Shown: one piece after another, positions 19,858 through 31,980 of the stretch
How positions within the stretch are numbered: the stretch's first letter is position 1
How the letters are laid out: each line of letters begins with the position of its first letter
Assembly: GCA_027422505.1 (NCBI GenBank)
Contig: JAPQWV010000486.1
Location: 310,001 to 374,000 of the forward strand
Direction: 5' to 3'
Length of the DNA: 64,000 nucleotides
Source of the DNA: Craterostigma plantagineum
Taxonomy: Eukaryota > Streptophyta > Magnoliopsida > Lamiales > Linderniaceae
Translations under genes and position numbers: made by a program
Notes under the pieces: generated by a model
Told to the model about the DNA's origin: nothing
What the model saw: the letters and a program-made list of their open reading frames with translations, nothing else
Databases searched by the model: none

Positions 19858-21007
19858 TGGAAAAGTGGAGTGATGATAATCATGAAGGTCATTATGTGAC
19901 GATTTAGATAATTAATTCTTTTGATTAATATATTTGCACGAAAGAGAATAGTAATGTCTTTGTCGCTGTTAGTGTCATGATTACGGTGATGAATGATCTT
20001 TTCTTTTCTTTTGATTCGATATTCCATTCGTGGGGTAAGTTTTTAATTTTTATATATTCGAGCTGGAAACTGGAATAACCTCTCTCTTTTTTTTTCCTAA
20101 AATAATGTTTATAGTATATGGAGAAAAACGAAATGAAATTTCGAATGATTCGTTTGTAAAGCTTGGGGAGTTGTTCCATAGAATATATAATTAAACGTCG
20201 GCTAAACGAGAATTTAAAAATCGTAATAATCTTTGAGTTGTGCCCAAGGGTTATCAGTTCGATTATTATATTTAACTCAATGCTATAAAAGAGCAGCCGA
20301 CCCGACCCAATTAATAAATATATATGTTCAAGCTAGCTAGTAATTAATTAAAATCATAGACAGCAATTAGGCTTTGGCTAATAGTCGCTAATAATCGATT
20401 ACAATATACACAGGAAACCATTCTTACCCTATGAAAATGATTGATTATTCTTTCACATCAATTAATGCAAGATAGTCCAAAAAAAAAAATCAATTCTCAC
20501 ATGCCAAATATTAAATCACCAATTAACAAAAACTAACAAAGTAATCACGTTTTCAATCACTTTACTAGCTAGTGCCATTCAATAAGGATATAGTATAGGT
20601 GTATTAAAAGAAGGCTAATATCTCTTGATTAAATGAATTATAAGATCCTTTAATCTCAACCCTTAATTTCTCAATAAATGGCCTGGATATCTTTTTCCAA
20701 AAGTAAAATTCCTAATCTATAAACCAAGCCAATGTCTATAAACATATTCTTCATGTCTCACTTAGGAAACACAAATTAAAAAAAAAAAATTAGGAAAAAG
20801 AAAAGAAAAACAAGCAAGGCATTTAAAAGACAAATTAAGTCAACATGTGGCCCATGTCGCGACCCTTCAATTGCGCGTTGATTAGCCCTTCGCACGAACT
20901 TCACAGTCCACCACAACTCTTCCTCTTTCTCTCGAAAGAAAATCCCAATCTCAAAGAAACAAAACAACACCATTCACGCCTGAAGAATCAATAAAAGGGA
21001 AGAGAAA
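19858..21007. other. Intergenic, promoter side of the Rab gene
   Basis: AT-rich with several poly(A)/poly(T) runs; no coding sequence or repeat recognised. Confidence 0.4.
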
Positions 21008-22354
21008 ATGGACGAAGAAGGAGGCGAAGAGTACTTGTTCAAGATAGTGGTCATCGGAGATTCCGCCGTCGGAAAATCCAACCTCCTTTCGCGGTTCGCC
21101 CGCGACGAGTTCGACCCCAACTCGAAGGCCACAATCGGCGTCGAGTTTCAGACCCAAGTCGTCGACATTGACGGAAAAGAGGTCAAAGCTCAGGTGTGGG
21201 ACACCGCCGGCCAGGAGAGGTTCCGAGCAGTTACGTCGGCGTACTACCGCGGAGCCGTCGGCGCTTTGGTCGTCTACGACATTACGAGGATGACTACCTT
21301 CGAGAGCGTCAAGAGATGGCTCGATGAGCTCAACAGTACGTTCTCTGTTTTCTTGATTTGGATTTTTTTTTCGTTGGTTAAAGATTCGATCTTTTTTTCT
21401 TTGTGGGGTTGATTTGAATTGGATCTGAACTTCGCCCCCTCACAAACAAATAAATGCTTGTAATTGGGTGTCTTTATTTGTCTATAGATTTCCCCCCAAT
21501 TTCAGCTCTTTGCTGTAATTGTTAATGTGGTAAGAAGTCATGGTCACAGTCTAAGGAGAGTGTCTTATGCTGTTCTTGATCAGATTCATATTGTTAGTTC
21601 TTTCTTGTTGAGAAAGCCTTACATTTTTCGTCCTCAAATTTAGGAGTTTGCCGTTGAAGGACTCAATTTAGGGATTGCAATTTAGCGACGGTAACTTTTC
21701 GAATTGAATCAATTTAAGGCCACAATGCATCATCACAAATGTAAAATCTATCCTTAAATTGCTCCAATTTGGAATTGATTCAATGTGAATAGTTAGTGTC
21801 GCTAAATTCTCCACTCTGAAAGTTAGCATCCTTCAATTGCATCTTAAGTTGGATATCTTCATCCCGAAATAAGCAACTCAGAGCCACGTAGGATTTAGCC
21901 TCAGCTTATCTGGCATGTGTCCTTAAATTGCGTCAATTTCGAAAGTTAGTTTCGTTAAATTGCAATGTGTCATCCTCTTATTTACGGCGTGAATTAAGCA
22001 GTTAATCCGTAAGGATGCGTTTGGCATGCGTAATTCAATGAGGAAAAGGAAAAGAAACTATAATGACGCACATCAGATCATTGTACATCACGCCTCACGC
22101 GTCGTACCATCACATACTTTCTTTTCTTTTCCACGTCGAATTTCGCATACCCAACGCAATCTAAATATATCGAGAAAAACAACTCACCGATTTCCAATTT
22201 CCAAGGGAGAGGACAAATATCTAAGATCCAGGCCGCATCGTTCCTAGTTTTTTCGAGCCTCAAGTTTCGATTTCTTTTCAACCACCACGCACCTTTCAAA
22301 CCCAACGATTTCTGACACGTTTTTCTTCTCTCTATTCGACTCTAAACGGTGATG

Positions 22355-22416
<62 letters not shown>

Positions 22417-22744
22417 AGTGCACTGCGATACCACGGTGGCTAGAATGCTTGTGGGGAACAAGTGCGACCTCGAAAGCATAAGGGAAGTGAGCGTTGAACA
22501 AGGCAAGGCGCTCGCCGAGGAGGAGAATCTCTTCTTCATCGAGACGTCTGCGTTGGACGCCACCAACGTAAACGAGGCGTTCGAGGTTGTAATAAGGGAG
22601 ATCTACGACAAAGTCAGGCGAAAGATACTCAACTCAGACTCATACAAGGCCGAGCTTTCAGTTGATCGAGCCAAAGGGATCGACTTGTCCAAGCAGAAGA
22701 AAGACGCCGGCGGCTACTTATCTTCTTGCTGCTCCTCGACTTGA
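21008..22744 (+). CDS. RABA5: RABA5-type Rab GTPase
   Basis: A Rab11-related small GTPase of secretory and endosomal trafficking. Two exons, 21008-21335 and 22419-22744, give 217 residues. Nucleotide-binding motifs are GDSAVGKS (P-loop), the switch I segment [21 protein letters not shown] and ETSAL. The effector segment and the [20 protein letters not shown] start match the Arabidopsis RABA5 subgroup. The C-terminus CCSST is the prenylation site. The 1083-nt intron ends in a (ATT)n microsatellite that runs into the splice acceptor. Confidence 0.93.
22355..22414 (+). repeat. (ATT)20 microsatellite abutting a splice acceptor
   Basis: About 20 perfect ATT units end four bases before exon 2 of the Rab gene; the intron ends ATTACAG. 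Confidence 0.95.
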
Positions 22745-25700
22745 ATTTCTTTCTTTGTTCTTTCTCGTGTTGTTGGGCTGAGAATGTCTTTTTCTTTATG
22801 ATACGATTTTATTCGTATGGTTTTGTTTCAGTTAACTTCGCTTGCCTTTGGAAGTTGTCGTTCAGATTTATTACCTTTCTATTATCTATTCTATGATATT
22901 AAAGGTGAGGGACTAGGATAAACCATTAAATGTCTGTCAATTGAGATTGAAAAATGAATGAGCCCCTCGAAAACTTGATCGAATAAACGAAGTTTTGCTC
23001 TACGTCTTCGAGCTATATATATCCACGTTTAATTCTTGTCATTGAATAAATAAAATTTTCACAAATAACTAATTGATTTCTTTTATTTCAATTATTCTTT
23101 TACCCGCTTTGGTCTATTAATAACAAAACGATTTTTCAATTATAAAATAACATTAATAAAATTAAAAAATTACTAACTACTTTTAATTACTATATTTAGT
23201 TAAGTATTATTTTTAGTTAACTAATATCCTACTTTAAATTTATATAAATAATCAAAAATTTTCCTTTTTACATATTTGTAACATACAAGTTAAATTTTAA
23301 TTATGATTTCTATGAAATGTTCCACACTAAAAAATTTAATAAAAATATTTATATAAATAGCACACGCATTTGAGTGTGCATAAGTTACTATTTTATTATA
23401 TTAAGTGGGAGAATAGAAACTGTTCCTAAATTGATTTGCATATCAATTACATATTTCTATTTTAGTATATCACTTATTGTTTTTGGTTATGGAAACTATT
23501 ATTAAAGAAAATCGCCCACTCACAACCAATTTATTTTATTTTATTTCAAACGGGGACGTGATAAAATTACTAATTATCATTTGGGCGTATGTTTTATCGG
23601 ATGATATTTATTTTTACAAGAATTGACAATTTAGGGCTCTAATTTTCACGTTAATCCATCAAATAAAATGATTCCCAAGCAAATAGAGTGATTATTAAGA
23701 ATGAGTTAAATCATTATCACTGCGTTGTTCGGCAACTCTTATGTTTATCCGATTCGCTATGCTAACAAGTTATTAAACTCCCATTTGTCTGAGTTATTAA
23801 TAAGTTCGTTAAGTAATGTTAATATATAACTGCTCCTTCTCGTTTACGGCAACTAATTGTTACACTAAGTCCATTTGCCAAGTAACATTAATGTCTATAG
23901 GTATCCAAGAATAACATAAAACTAAGCGAAAGAGCAAAAATATGTCTTGATGGTCAAGATTGAGGTCTTAACATATTTCGGAGAAGATTATAGGATTGAA
24001 TATATCTCATTACCAAATACCTTAAGTGGGGTTTGTCACTCATAAGCATGTCATAGTTACTGTTTAACGTTAGGGCTGTTTGGTACGTCGACCTTATTCA
24101 TAAATTTTAAGGATAAGAAAAAAATAAGGTGGAGTAAGCATCAAAATGATGGAGATCTTGACAGATACATTATACATGAGTTAAAATCCACTAATTTTAA
24201 AGAATATGCATGCTAATTGATCTTGTCATGGCGTAGAAATTTTTCATCCTCATCCCAAACTTGCAGAATAATAAATATGTCACGTCTTAATTAAATTATT
24301 GATCCCTAGCTATTTATTGATTACGGACGACGTCGATCATGATGTATGATTAAAAATTATATATGTGATTGCGAAGGACGTGGAGCCGTAGACACTTGCA
24401 TGTACTTGACTATTCGTTCCTAACCCTATAAAATATATATTATATATAAACATAACAATGGTATCGCTAATCTATTTAATATGATAACCCACCCCAACCA
24501 AACTTTGAAAATAGGATGTCGCAGGTATTTTTAGAATAAAATAAATTGCATGTTGATGTGTGTATATTATGGGTTGTTATTAAGTGCAATTTGCTGGTCA
24601 ACGGGAAAGAAATGGTCCTCACTCAATTGCAGTGAAAGTCTCCGCCGATTTGTTTGTTATTGCAAATTGCAAATTGCAATGAAATGAAATGCAAAGCAGC
24701 CGCGGTATTATTTTATTATACACACGCAATCGAAGTACGAAGTGTTCGTTTTTAATGTTTGAAACCGACTTGACTTTAGAACTGTCATTCTTTTTATCAA
24801 ACGCTTAATAATTAGCTACAAATGCCATGACTATTAGAAATAATTCAGTCATGTCACATAAATGCATAAACTCTATATCTCTATTATGACTATCAGTGCT
24901 GTTTTTTTTTTGTTAGATATCACGTTTAAGTTTATGAATAAAATTTCTGCCAGACCAATTCATGTGTATTGTAAAAGTTGAAAGCATCGACTTTGGACAA
25001 TAATATTGTCGAAATGTATGGAAATTAAAACGAATCAGTCGGCAGAAAAAGATCTATTTTTGCCTTTTAGGAGATGCAAGTGGGAGAGGAAAAATGTCAA
25101 CAAACACATGGAAAAAATAATTTTATACGAGTACTATCATTGCTTTTACATGTGAATGCTTTAGCTAGTTGATGCTGCATGGAGTGGGCGGATTAACTAA
25201 ATAAGCACCCACATCTTTAAGAACGAAATGCCTCAAGAAAAACCAAAGAAAAAACGAGTAGGTAAGACCCTACGAAATGATTTTACAAATATCCTATTTT
25301 ATTAAGGGTTAAACTGACTAATTCAATTAATTTGATCTGTCTATTGACCAATCATATGTCATCTACAAAATATTAATTATTATTAAAAAAATAATATAAA
25401 ATAAAAAAGATAATTATCCACTACCCAATAAAACTATAAAAAATCACTGGCTATCTTTTCCTGTAAATCTGAATTTTATATGTAATTTTATATTGTCATT
25501 TTTACCGCTCTAATGAATTACTATTTTACATTAATTTCATATTAATTATATTTCTCTTCAATATATTTTTAAAGACAGATTATATTTAAATTGTAATTTC
25601 CACTATGTATTTTAGATAAAATTAGTATATGCACAGAGTATGCAAGAATTACTAGTATATTTTAAGAGATAGGTAAACAAGATCCTGATTTCAAATTCGC

Positions 25701-25973
25701 TTAGCTTTAAGTATTGGGGATTTAAAAGACTTGTCCCAAAAGTAAAAGATAAAACTAGATAATTAAAAATATAAGTCGGGAATATATGTGGTCCCCACCA
25801 CGCTCAGCCGCCCTTGTTTCGAGTAATTAATTTGTGTTTACCTTTGGCTATAGTCATTCATAATTTAGTCAATCTCATTTTCAGACCCGTTCTTGTCTCC
25901 ATCTATACAGTATGTTAATAATAATAATATTTATTGTATTATATAGTATGTAATGTAGTTCCTACCCTACCCT
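22745..25973. other. Gene-free stretch of 3.2 kb
   Basis: Very AT-rich sequence with no frame over 60 residues that I can support, no clear terminal repeats and no RNA gene recognised. It ends in the TATA box of the DUF760 gene (TTATAAAT, about 25974-25981). Confidence 0.5.
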
Positions 25974-26056
25974 TTATAAATACACTGCGATATTAATTGC
26001 CTTTGCTTCAACGAACGAAAGGCAAAATAATTTCTATCGATACAATTTATACTGAA

Positions 26057-27241
26057 ATGGAGTGTTGCCGTTTACACACCACCACGACCAGGCTTAACTT
26101 CCCCGTTTTGCCCTCGGCGTCTCGCCGCCGCCACGTAAGCCTCTCTCTCTGCGGCGGTTCGTTGGCCGTGAGGTGCGAGTACGGAGGTCTCAGCGCACCG
26201 CTCCAGCCGAAGACGCCGGCTGGGAAACTGTTGAGCGGCGTCGTTTTGAACGGCTGCGACGATTTCCACGCGGAGGCGGCGAAGGAGATCGATCGGCTCT
26301 CTTCTCAGAGGGAAGATGCCGTCGGTCGCCTCCACCTTAGCCTCGGCTCGCCTGAAGCCGCCCTTCACAGGTTCGTTTCGCCGGAAACAATTGAAAACTC
26401 TCCGCGCCTCTTTTTCTCTCTATCCCTAATTTCATGTACTGATTGGGGAAAAAAACAAATTAATTGCAGGAAAATTGCAGAGCTGAAGAAGAAAGAATGC
26501 CAAGACGAAATCGAAGACGTCATCTACATGCTGATATTCCGGCGATTCGCCGAGATGAGGGTTCATCTGACCCCCAGCCTTTCCCGGTGCATCTTCGGCC
26601 GTCGGCTCGAGATCTGGCCGGCGAACGACTGCGAGCTCGAATCGATTCACAGCTTCGAGGTTCTTGAGCTTGTAAGAGACCACTTAGCAGCTTCCATAGG
26701 ACCAAGAATCGACGGTACGGCGACGGAAAATCGAGCCACGGCCAAGATTAGCCGCCTCCATCTCTTCAAGCTGTACTCCGCGTCGATTTTGTACGGATAC
26801 TTCTTGAAGTCAGCTTCTTTGAAGTATCGCCTCGAATGGAGCTTAGGTTCCCAGCTTCCTCTCTCTGAGCCCACGTCATTAGCGTCGGAGTACGCCATAG
26901 CTCACGGCCGCCGCCATATCAGCGGCGAAGCACAAAGCTCAACGACGTCTACAAGCCAATCTTCGCCTCAGAGAGTGGAGAATCTGAGGAGTTATGTTAA
27001 TGGGTTCGGCGCAGAAACGATTCGTATGTGCACGAAACCGAAATCAAAGGAGGCTTTGGCCGTGATTGAGAATCATTGCCGTGCTCTGTTTGGAGATGGG
27101 ATTGACTCAGACGATTTGATTTCAACGTCTTTTACGACTTTGAAGGGATTTGTCTTGGAAGGTGTTGCCTTTGGGTCTTTTCTTTGGGAAACAGAGAGAC
27201 ATGTGAACAGAGTATACACGCTTGACGACAACTACTGTTAA
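26057..27241 (+). CDS. DUF760 family protein, UV-B-induced At3g17800 type, chloroplast
   Basis: Exons 26057-26370 and 26470-27241 give 361 residues; the 99-nt intron is in frame and could be misread as coding. The N-terminus is rich in Ser/Thr/Arg and poor in acids, as in a chloroplast transit peptide. Two DUF760 units are visible, one around CQDEIEDVIYMLIFRRFAEM and one around GFGAETIRMCTKPKSKEALA. The C-terminal half ends with SFTTLKGFVLEGVAFGSFLW. The ATG at 26057 fits a TATA box 80 bp upstream better than an earlier in-frame codon. The Arabidopsis homologue is induced by UV-B; molecular function is unknown. Confidence 0.85.
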   Translation: MECCRLHTTTTRLNFPVLPSASRRRHVSLSLCGGSLAVRCEYGGLSAPLQPKTPAGKLLSGVVLNGCDDFHAEAAKEIDRLSSQREDAVGRLHLSLGSPEAALHRFVSPETIENSPRLFFSLSLISCTDWGKKQINCRKIAELKKKECQDEIEDVIYMLIFRRFAEMRVHLTPSLSRCIFGRRLEIWPANDCELESIHSFEVLELVRDHLAASIGPRIDGTATENRATAKISRLHLFKLYSASILYGYFLKSASLKYRLEWSLGSQLPLSEPTSLASEYAIAHGRRHISGEAQSSTTSTSQSSPQRVENLRSYVNGFGAETIRMCTKPKSKEALAVIENHCRALFGDGIDSDDLISTSFTTLKGFVLEGVAFGSFLWETERHVNRVYTLDDNYC

Positions 27242-27646
27242 TCATAGCTTAGTTACTGCTTATTCATCTCTTCTTTAGGTGCTTTGTGAAGGGGTTTTGT
27301 TTTGTCCCATATTGTACAGAGTATTGTGAGTTACCCTGAGCAGCGAACTAAAAGTAACCGTTGCGATGGTGAGTCACGCAAGTTTTGATGTATGTGTTCT
27401 TGGTTTTGTCGTAGTACGATGATGTCTCTAAAGTTTCCTACTTTCTTCAGTAGCTGGAAATTTGCCAAACCCTACCCAACGTGACGTACAAAATTGTGAA
27501 GGCTATTGATATGATACAAAGAATTGAGTTTGATGATTTGACGTCGAACAAGGCTCAATACGAATAAAAGGTGAAGTCTTGGAGTAAATTGGAAATAAAA
27601 GAAAACTAGGACGAATAGTTTGAAAGCCACTAACTAGTGACGCCAA

Positions 27647-27938
27647 ACGTGTCCTAAAAAACTCGGATTCAAAGAACATAAATTAAAGATGCTACCACGT
27701 GTCGGTATTGTATAAGTATATTACAGAAACCGAGTGTTGGTCTCTTCATCACATCCATTTGTTGTGGTGAAAACATGGTTCGCACGTCGTAATCATCGTC
27801 GTCATTAGATTGCTAGATTATCAGCCACTAATCATAGATTTGAGGATCTAACAATCGCTTTCCTTTTCCTTCCGCTTTTTAGAGGTAATAACGTGTCAAA
27901 CGATGCTTTATTGGCTTCCTGCGAAGCCTCCACGTGGC
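27647..27938 (+). promoter_or_regulatory. Cluster of four ABRE/G-box motifs upstream of the AFP gene
   Basis: ACGTGTC at 27647-27653, CCACGTGTC at 27695-27703, ACGTGTC at 27891-27897 and CCACGTGGC at 27930-27938, all within 440 bp of the AFP start codon. Clustered ACGTG cores are the binding sites of ABI5/ABF bZIP factors. Confidence 0.6.
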
Positions 27939-28085
27939 GCAAGCCCGCCTCGTTCTCCTAACACTTGTCTGTTACTGTTGCGTACTTTTCATTTCGTTAT
28001 ATTTCGTTTGATCTTCCCAGCCACCTCAAAGAATCCAACCACAAGAAAGATTAAAGTTTTCTTCTTTTTGGGAAATTCTCCCACG

Positions 28086-28790
28086 ATGGGTAAAGAAGTG
28101 TCGTTGATTGAGGTTTCTAAGCTACCCCTTGGATGGAAAGATGAAGAAGAAGATGGGATTGAGCGGCTTAGCTTGGAGTTATCTCTCGGTGGAAAGAATG
28201 AAGATTCTGAAAATTTAGGAAAGAGATCACAAATCCCATGTGTGGGACGACTGCAAAATGTTGACTTCGGTTGTAATGATTATGGGATTGGTCCGAAATC
28301 GACGATGGAGTCGAGGAGAAGAAGGGAGTTCCAAGCAAGGCGCGAAGCTCGTCGGAGAAGAGAAGCAAAGAACATAAAATGGAGATTGACGGCGGAAGAT
28401 AAGTCGCTGTTGGAAGCTCAGCGATTTCATGGCAGAATTCAAGATAGAGAAAAGATCAGAGAGATAGAAGGCGGCAATAACGACAACGAAATGCTCGAAA
28501 ACAAAGCCGAGAAGTCTCAACCTAAGAGCGGTCGCCTGCTAAAGAAACCTCCCAAGCCGCCGAGCCATAGGCGGAGCGCCGCCGGCTTGGGCAGTCCCTG
28601 CGTCGCGTTTAAGGGTAACGGCCCAAACGGCAAGACGGTGATGGGATTTTTGGGCAAGTACTCGGCGGCGGAGGTTTTGATAACGTGCGTCTGTCATGGG
28701 ACGTCGCTGTCGCCGGCGGAGTTCGTGGAGCATGCCGGCGGCGGAAATGTAACTCATCCTCTCAGGCACATTACCATGGTTAATGTTTAA
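28086..28790 (+). CDS. AFP: Ninja-family protein, ABI5-binding protein (AFP) type
   Basis: A single-exon 234-residue nuclear co-repressor adaptor. [11 protein letters not shown] near residues 28-38 is the EAR motif that recruits TOPLESS. An Arg-rich central block ([20 protein letters not shown]) is the NINJA B region. The C-terminal domain begins [12 protein letters not shown] and continues [20 protein letters not shown] to [10 protein letters not shown]; it is the domain that binds ABI5 or JAZ partners. AFP proteins damp ABA signalling. The frame is open upstream of 28086, but that part has no family match. The ABRE cluster upstream suggests ABA induction. Confidence 0.92.
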   Translation: MGKEVSLIEVSKLPLGWKDEEEDGIERLSLELSLGGKNEDSENLGKRSQIPCVGRLQNVDFGCNDYGIGPKSTMESRRRREFQARREARRRREAKNIKWRLTAEDKSLLEAQRFHGRIQDREKIREIEGGNNDNEMLENKAEKSQPKSGRLLKKPPKPPSHRRSAAGLGSPCVAFKGNGPNGKTVMGFLGKYSAAEVLITCVCHGTSLSPAEFVEHAGGGNVTHPLRHITMVNV

Positions 28791-29168
28791 GTCGATGATT
28801 ATGACTCTATGAGTGGTTTCTTCGATTTGTTTTGGGATGTTTTTTTATCTTTTTTATTTTTCAATACCAATTGTATATTAGCTAAATATAAGATTCTCAT
28901 TAATATTGTTGTCTCGTTGTAAAAGACATACATGGGATAACTTAAGACAGACAAAAAACAACTCTTTACATATCAAGCAGAAACATGCCATATACAACGA
29001 ACATAATCCGAAGATGTCTTCTAACACAAAAATCTCGGAAAATTGCCACTTATTTGAAGATTCTGCAACATCTAGATACATACATCAAACAAAAAACAAC
29101 CAATCATAACAATCTACACTTAAAAATTCAAGCATTGACCACAAGCTAAGCATGATTTCTTGCTGCTT

Positions 29169-30485
29169 CTAGAACCAAAAGCAGCAAGCCTGCAAGAGAA
29201 GGACAGAGAAAACATGAGGTTGAATCGAATAGACAATATAAAGGGACAAAAAGACGTCATCTATTAACTCAAAAACCTTCGATTTTTTCGGGGTTTGAAC
29301 GTGCGAATCATAAGAAGAAGGATGCCTCGGCGTAGAGCCAGGCAAATTCCCAGCTCCCAAGATCCTCTCCGCCCGCACTTTGTTGAATATGTGCGTGTAG
29401 TTCTCCGCCGACTGAGGATCCTTGTCGTCCCATTCGCCGAATCTTGGAACTGCGGCGCCTTTATTTCCCGCCTGCAAGAAAAAAAGTTGCAATTTTTTCG
29501 CTTCAAATCTAACTCGAGCACATTCATCTATGAGGTTGATAGGCTAAGGAATTCGATAAAAGTCTCACACTTTCATCTCCACGTGCAGCTGGTCTTAGGC
29601 GGGCTCGGCCAGGCGTGCCATGGCTGCTTTCGTAAGAATTCTTGGCCTGAAACTGTGGGTGAAGTGGAGAGCGATCGAAGCTCTGCTCTGAGCCCATGCT
29701 AGTCCTAGAAGAGCGGCTTGGCTTCTGAGAACGCCCGCCATAACTTGGTTCGTTTGCAGATTTTTGGCTGGAGTTTTTGCTAAGATCGGGCGAATTTATA
29801 AAGGGCTTGTTGAAATTGTTTCTTACGCCTTCTTCTTTGCTCGAACTTCGCTCGCCTCCTCTCTTGGCTGGTTTGGGAGGAGCAACGTCGTGGAGAGGCG
29901 AAGGTTCCATGTTCGAATAAAGCTCGGGGCTTTCTTGTGGGTCGTTGGGATTTACGATCTTCCCGCCTCGGTTTTTCCTCGCCTTTTCGAAGTAGACGGT
30001 GTAAGGGACGTTTTGGTCACTATCCCAGTTTCCAAATTGTGGTACGTTTGCTCGCTGTTTATTTATGGAAGGAAAAGAAAACATGGGTTGTGAATCACAA
30101 TAAGAGTTCTCAAGTTAATCTATGTAGAAGAGGATCCCTTGATAATATCTGTCTATGTTTTATGAGCATATTCATCCCTGCGTCAGATATCATATTGGAT
30201 TTTGATTTATCCATTACAGATTCAATTTTTATCATGTAGGAGAGGGATCCCTCTACTTTCTGTAAAGCAACAAAAGGGAGTTCCAATGATTTAACACTTG
30301 AAAAATCAATATCAAGATCCAAACTTTAAGCTGTGTGCCTAAAAGAACAGTTGAGAGTTGACCATACTTTAAACTTTTTCCACAGCCGCATATTTTCAAA
30401 CAGATAAGAGGTACTAATGATGATCATATATGCTAAAGCGAAAACAGAATAATACCAAAGAGAGAAAAAGTAGACTTACAGCCAT
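29169..30485 (-). CDS. RIN4: RIN4-like immune regulator with two NOI domains
   Basis: A plasma-membrane protein guarded by plant immune receptors. Exons 30480-30485 (only ATGGCT), 29569-30054, 29277-29471 and 29169-29189 give 235 residues. The first NOI domain (RANVPQFGNWDSDQNVPYTV) starts at residue 3. The second (VPRFGEWDDKDPQSAENYTH) carries the P-x-F-G-x-W core that AvrRpt2 cleaves in Arabidopsis RIN4. The last exon adds ACCFWF, the Cys pair used for acylation and membrane attachment. The linker is Ser/Lys-rich and disordered. The two-codon first exon is inferred from a GTAAGT donor and the phase match. Confidence 0.9.
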
Positions 30486-31221
30486 CGATATTTTCTGCCA
30501 CCAAATCCGTGAATGAACCGAACCCAGAATAGTACTTCGGAATTCAAGAAAAAATTATCAAAATGCTCAGCGACTTCCCAACTTATATAATCGAGAAAAG
30601 GAAAGGTAGTGATGATTGTGAGGATGACGAGAGAAGTTACGCATTTATACAACATCATGGGCACCAATAAAGCTTGAGCTTTGACTATTCTTCTCTTGTC
30701 TTAAGATATTATTACCATGTGTTCTTCCCACTCGGTCCTCTCTTGAATGTTTCTTGTCTCATTAATGCGTCTATCCTCCACGCTACCTTTTAATGTTATT
30801 AAATGACAATAATTTATAATACGATTAGTTTCACACCTCTATTACTTCTAAATAAATAGAATAAAGAAAAAAATGGTAATCTATTAAATAAGGTGGTGGC
30901 TCAATGTTTAATGTCACCACTATTTCAATTTGATAATATAAATTTCGATTTGGTGTCGCTTGTCAATTGCCCCCACAATGGAACTGTTATTGTGTTCTAC
31001 GATATTTGGTGTAACAAATATAGACTTTTAATACCTCCAAGCAAAGTTATAATAATAAATTATTAAAAGAAAACTGCGTTTGGTTGGATTGATTAATTAA
31101 AACCATAGTCTTCGTTCGGTTGGCAATCTGAGTGACTTAACCATACAGAAAAAATAACCTATTAATTATTGCAAATCAAACTAGTAAAGTAACGTTTATA
31201 CATTACAAAATAATCAAAAAG
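30486..31221. other. Intergenic
   Basis: Promoter side of the RIN4-like gene and 3' side of the RING gene; AT-rich, nothing else recognised. Confidence 0.4.
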
Positions 31222-31980
31222 TCAGTAAATATCGAGAATTTCCAAGATATAATTATTGCAAAGAGGACAATTTCCTCTCTGTACCAAAAGCTCCCTCGAG
31301 CAAAGGCGGCAAAAGGTGTGTCCGCAGGGGATAAAAGCCGCGCCCTTATGCCTTACCATGCACACGCAGCAATTTCTGTACTCGCCTTCTTCGCCGGCGC
31401 CGCCGCCGTCGTCGTCTTCTTCGTCGTCTTCTTCGTCGTCGTCCATCATATACGACGTGCCGTCGTTCTCCGCCAGCAGAGCCATCAACGACATCTTCAC
31501 GGGCTTCTCTTGGTCCCCATCGTCGCCGCCTCCGCCGTCTTCGTTTCTGGCGAATAAGCAGAATATAAAATACTGAATCTGAACGTATTTATAATATAAT
31601 CCACCTCATCTCATCGCCGTCGCGACCCTCATCGTTTTCGTCGCCGTTCTCGCCGCCTCCTTCCTCCTCCTCCTCGTCGGAGTACTCCTCCCTGTCGAGC
31701 CTCCTCGACGGAAATCCCGGCCGCTCCTTCGACCGGAAAGACGAGTTCCCGGCGGCTGGTCGGAGAGGTCCATGGAACCGTTCCTCGTCATGATGGGCAT
31801 GTCGGAGGTGGGAACCTGGACGGTGGAGGTGAAGGAGGAGGTCCGGCGAGGTCGGACTTTATCCTTTCCGCCGCCGGCGTCGCCGCCGGATTCCTCGCGG
31901 ATGATGTCGAGGAGGGTCCGATTTGAGGTGGCGCGTGGCAGATCGTTGTCCTGCTGCTGGTTGCGGGAGTTCGCCGCCAT
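31222..31980 (-). CDS. C3HC4 RING-finger protein, apparently frameshifted in exon 1
   Basis: A likely E3 ubiquitin ligase. Exon 2 (31222-31546) encodes an acidic stretch, then the RING: CCVCMVRHKGAAFIPCGHTF followed by CRLC and CPLC, and ends NNYILEILDIY. Exon 1 (31605-31980) starts MAANSRNQQQDNDLPRATSN and TLLDIIREESGG. To reach the phase of exon 2 the reading frame must change near 31750-31775: the -1 alternative frame then reads FRSKERPGFPSRRLDREEYS and an acidic run. So one base seems missing in this copy. A TATA box lies at 32074-32082. This may be a pseudogene, a polymorphism or a sequence error. Confidence 0.75.

Noticed and set aside
22349..22418. Poly-Ile or poly-Asn coding stretch fused to the Rab protein
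   Set aside because: It is the (ATT)n microsatellite in the intron; the exon begins after ATTACAG.
26371..26469. Continuous frame through the DUF760 gene read as one exon
   Set aside because: The 99-nt segment has a GT donor and a CAG acceptor, and its removal joins HR to KIAELKKKEC as in the family; its own translation is hydrophobic and unlike the protein.
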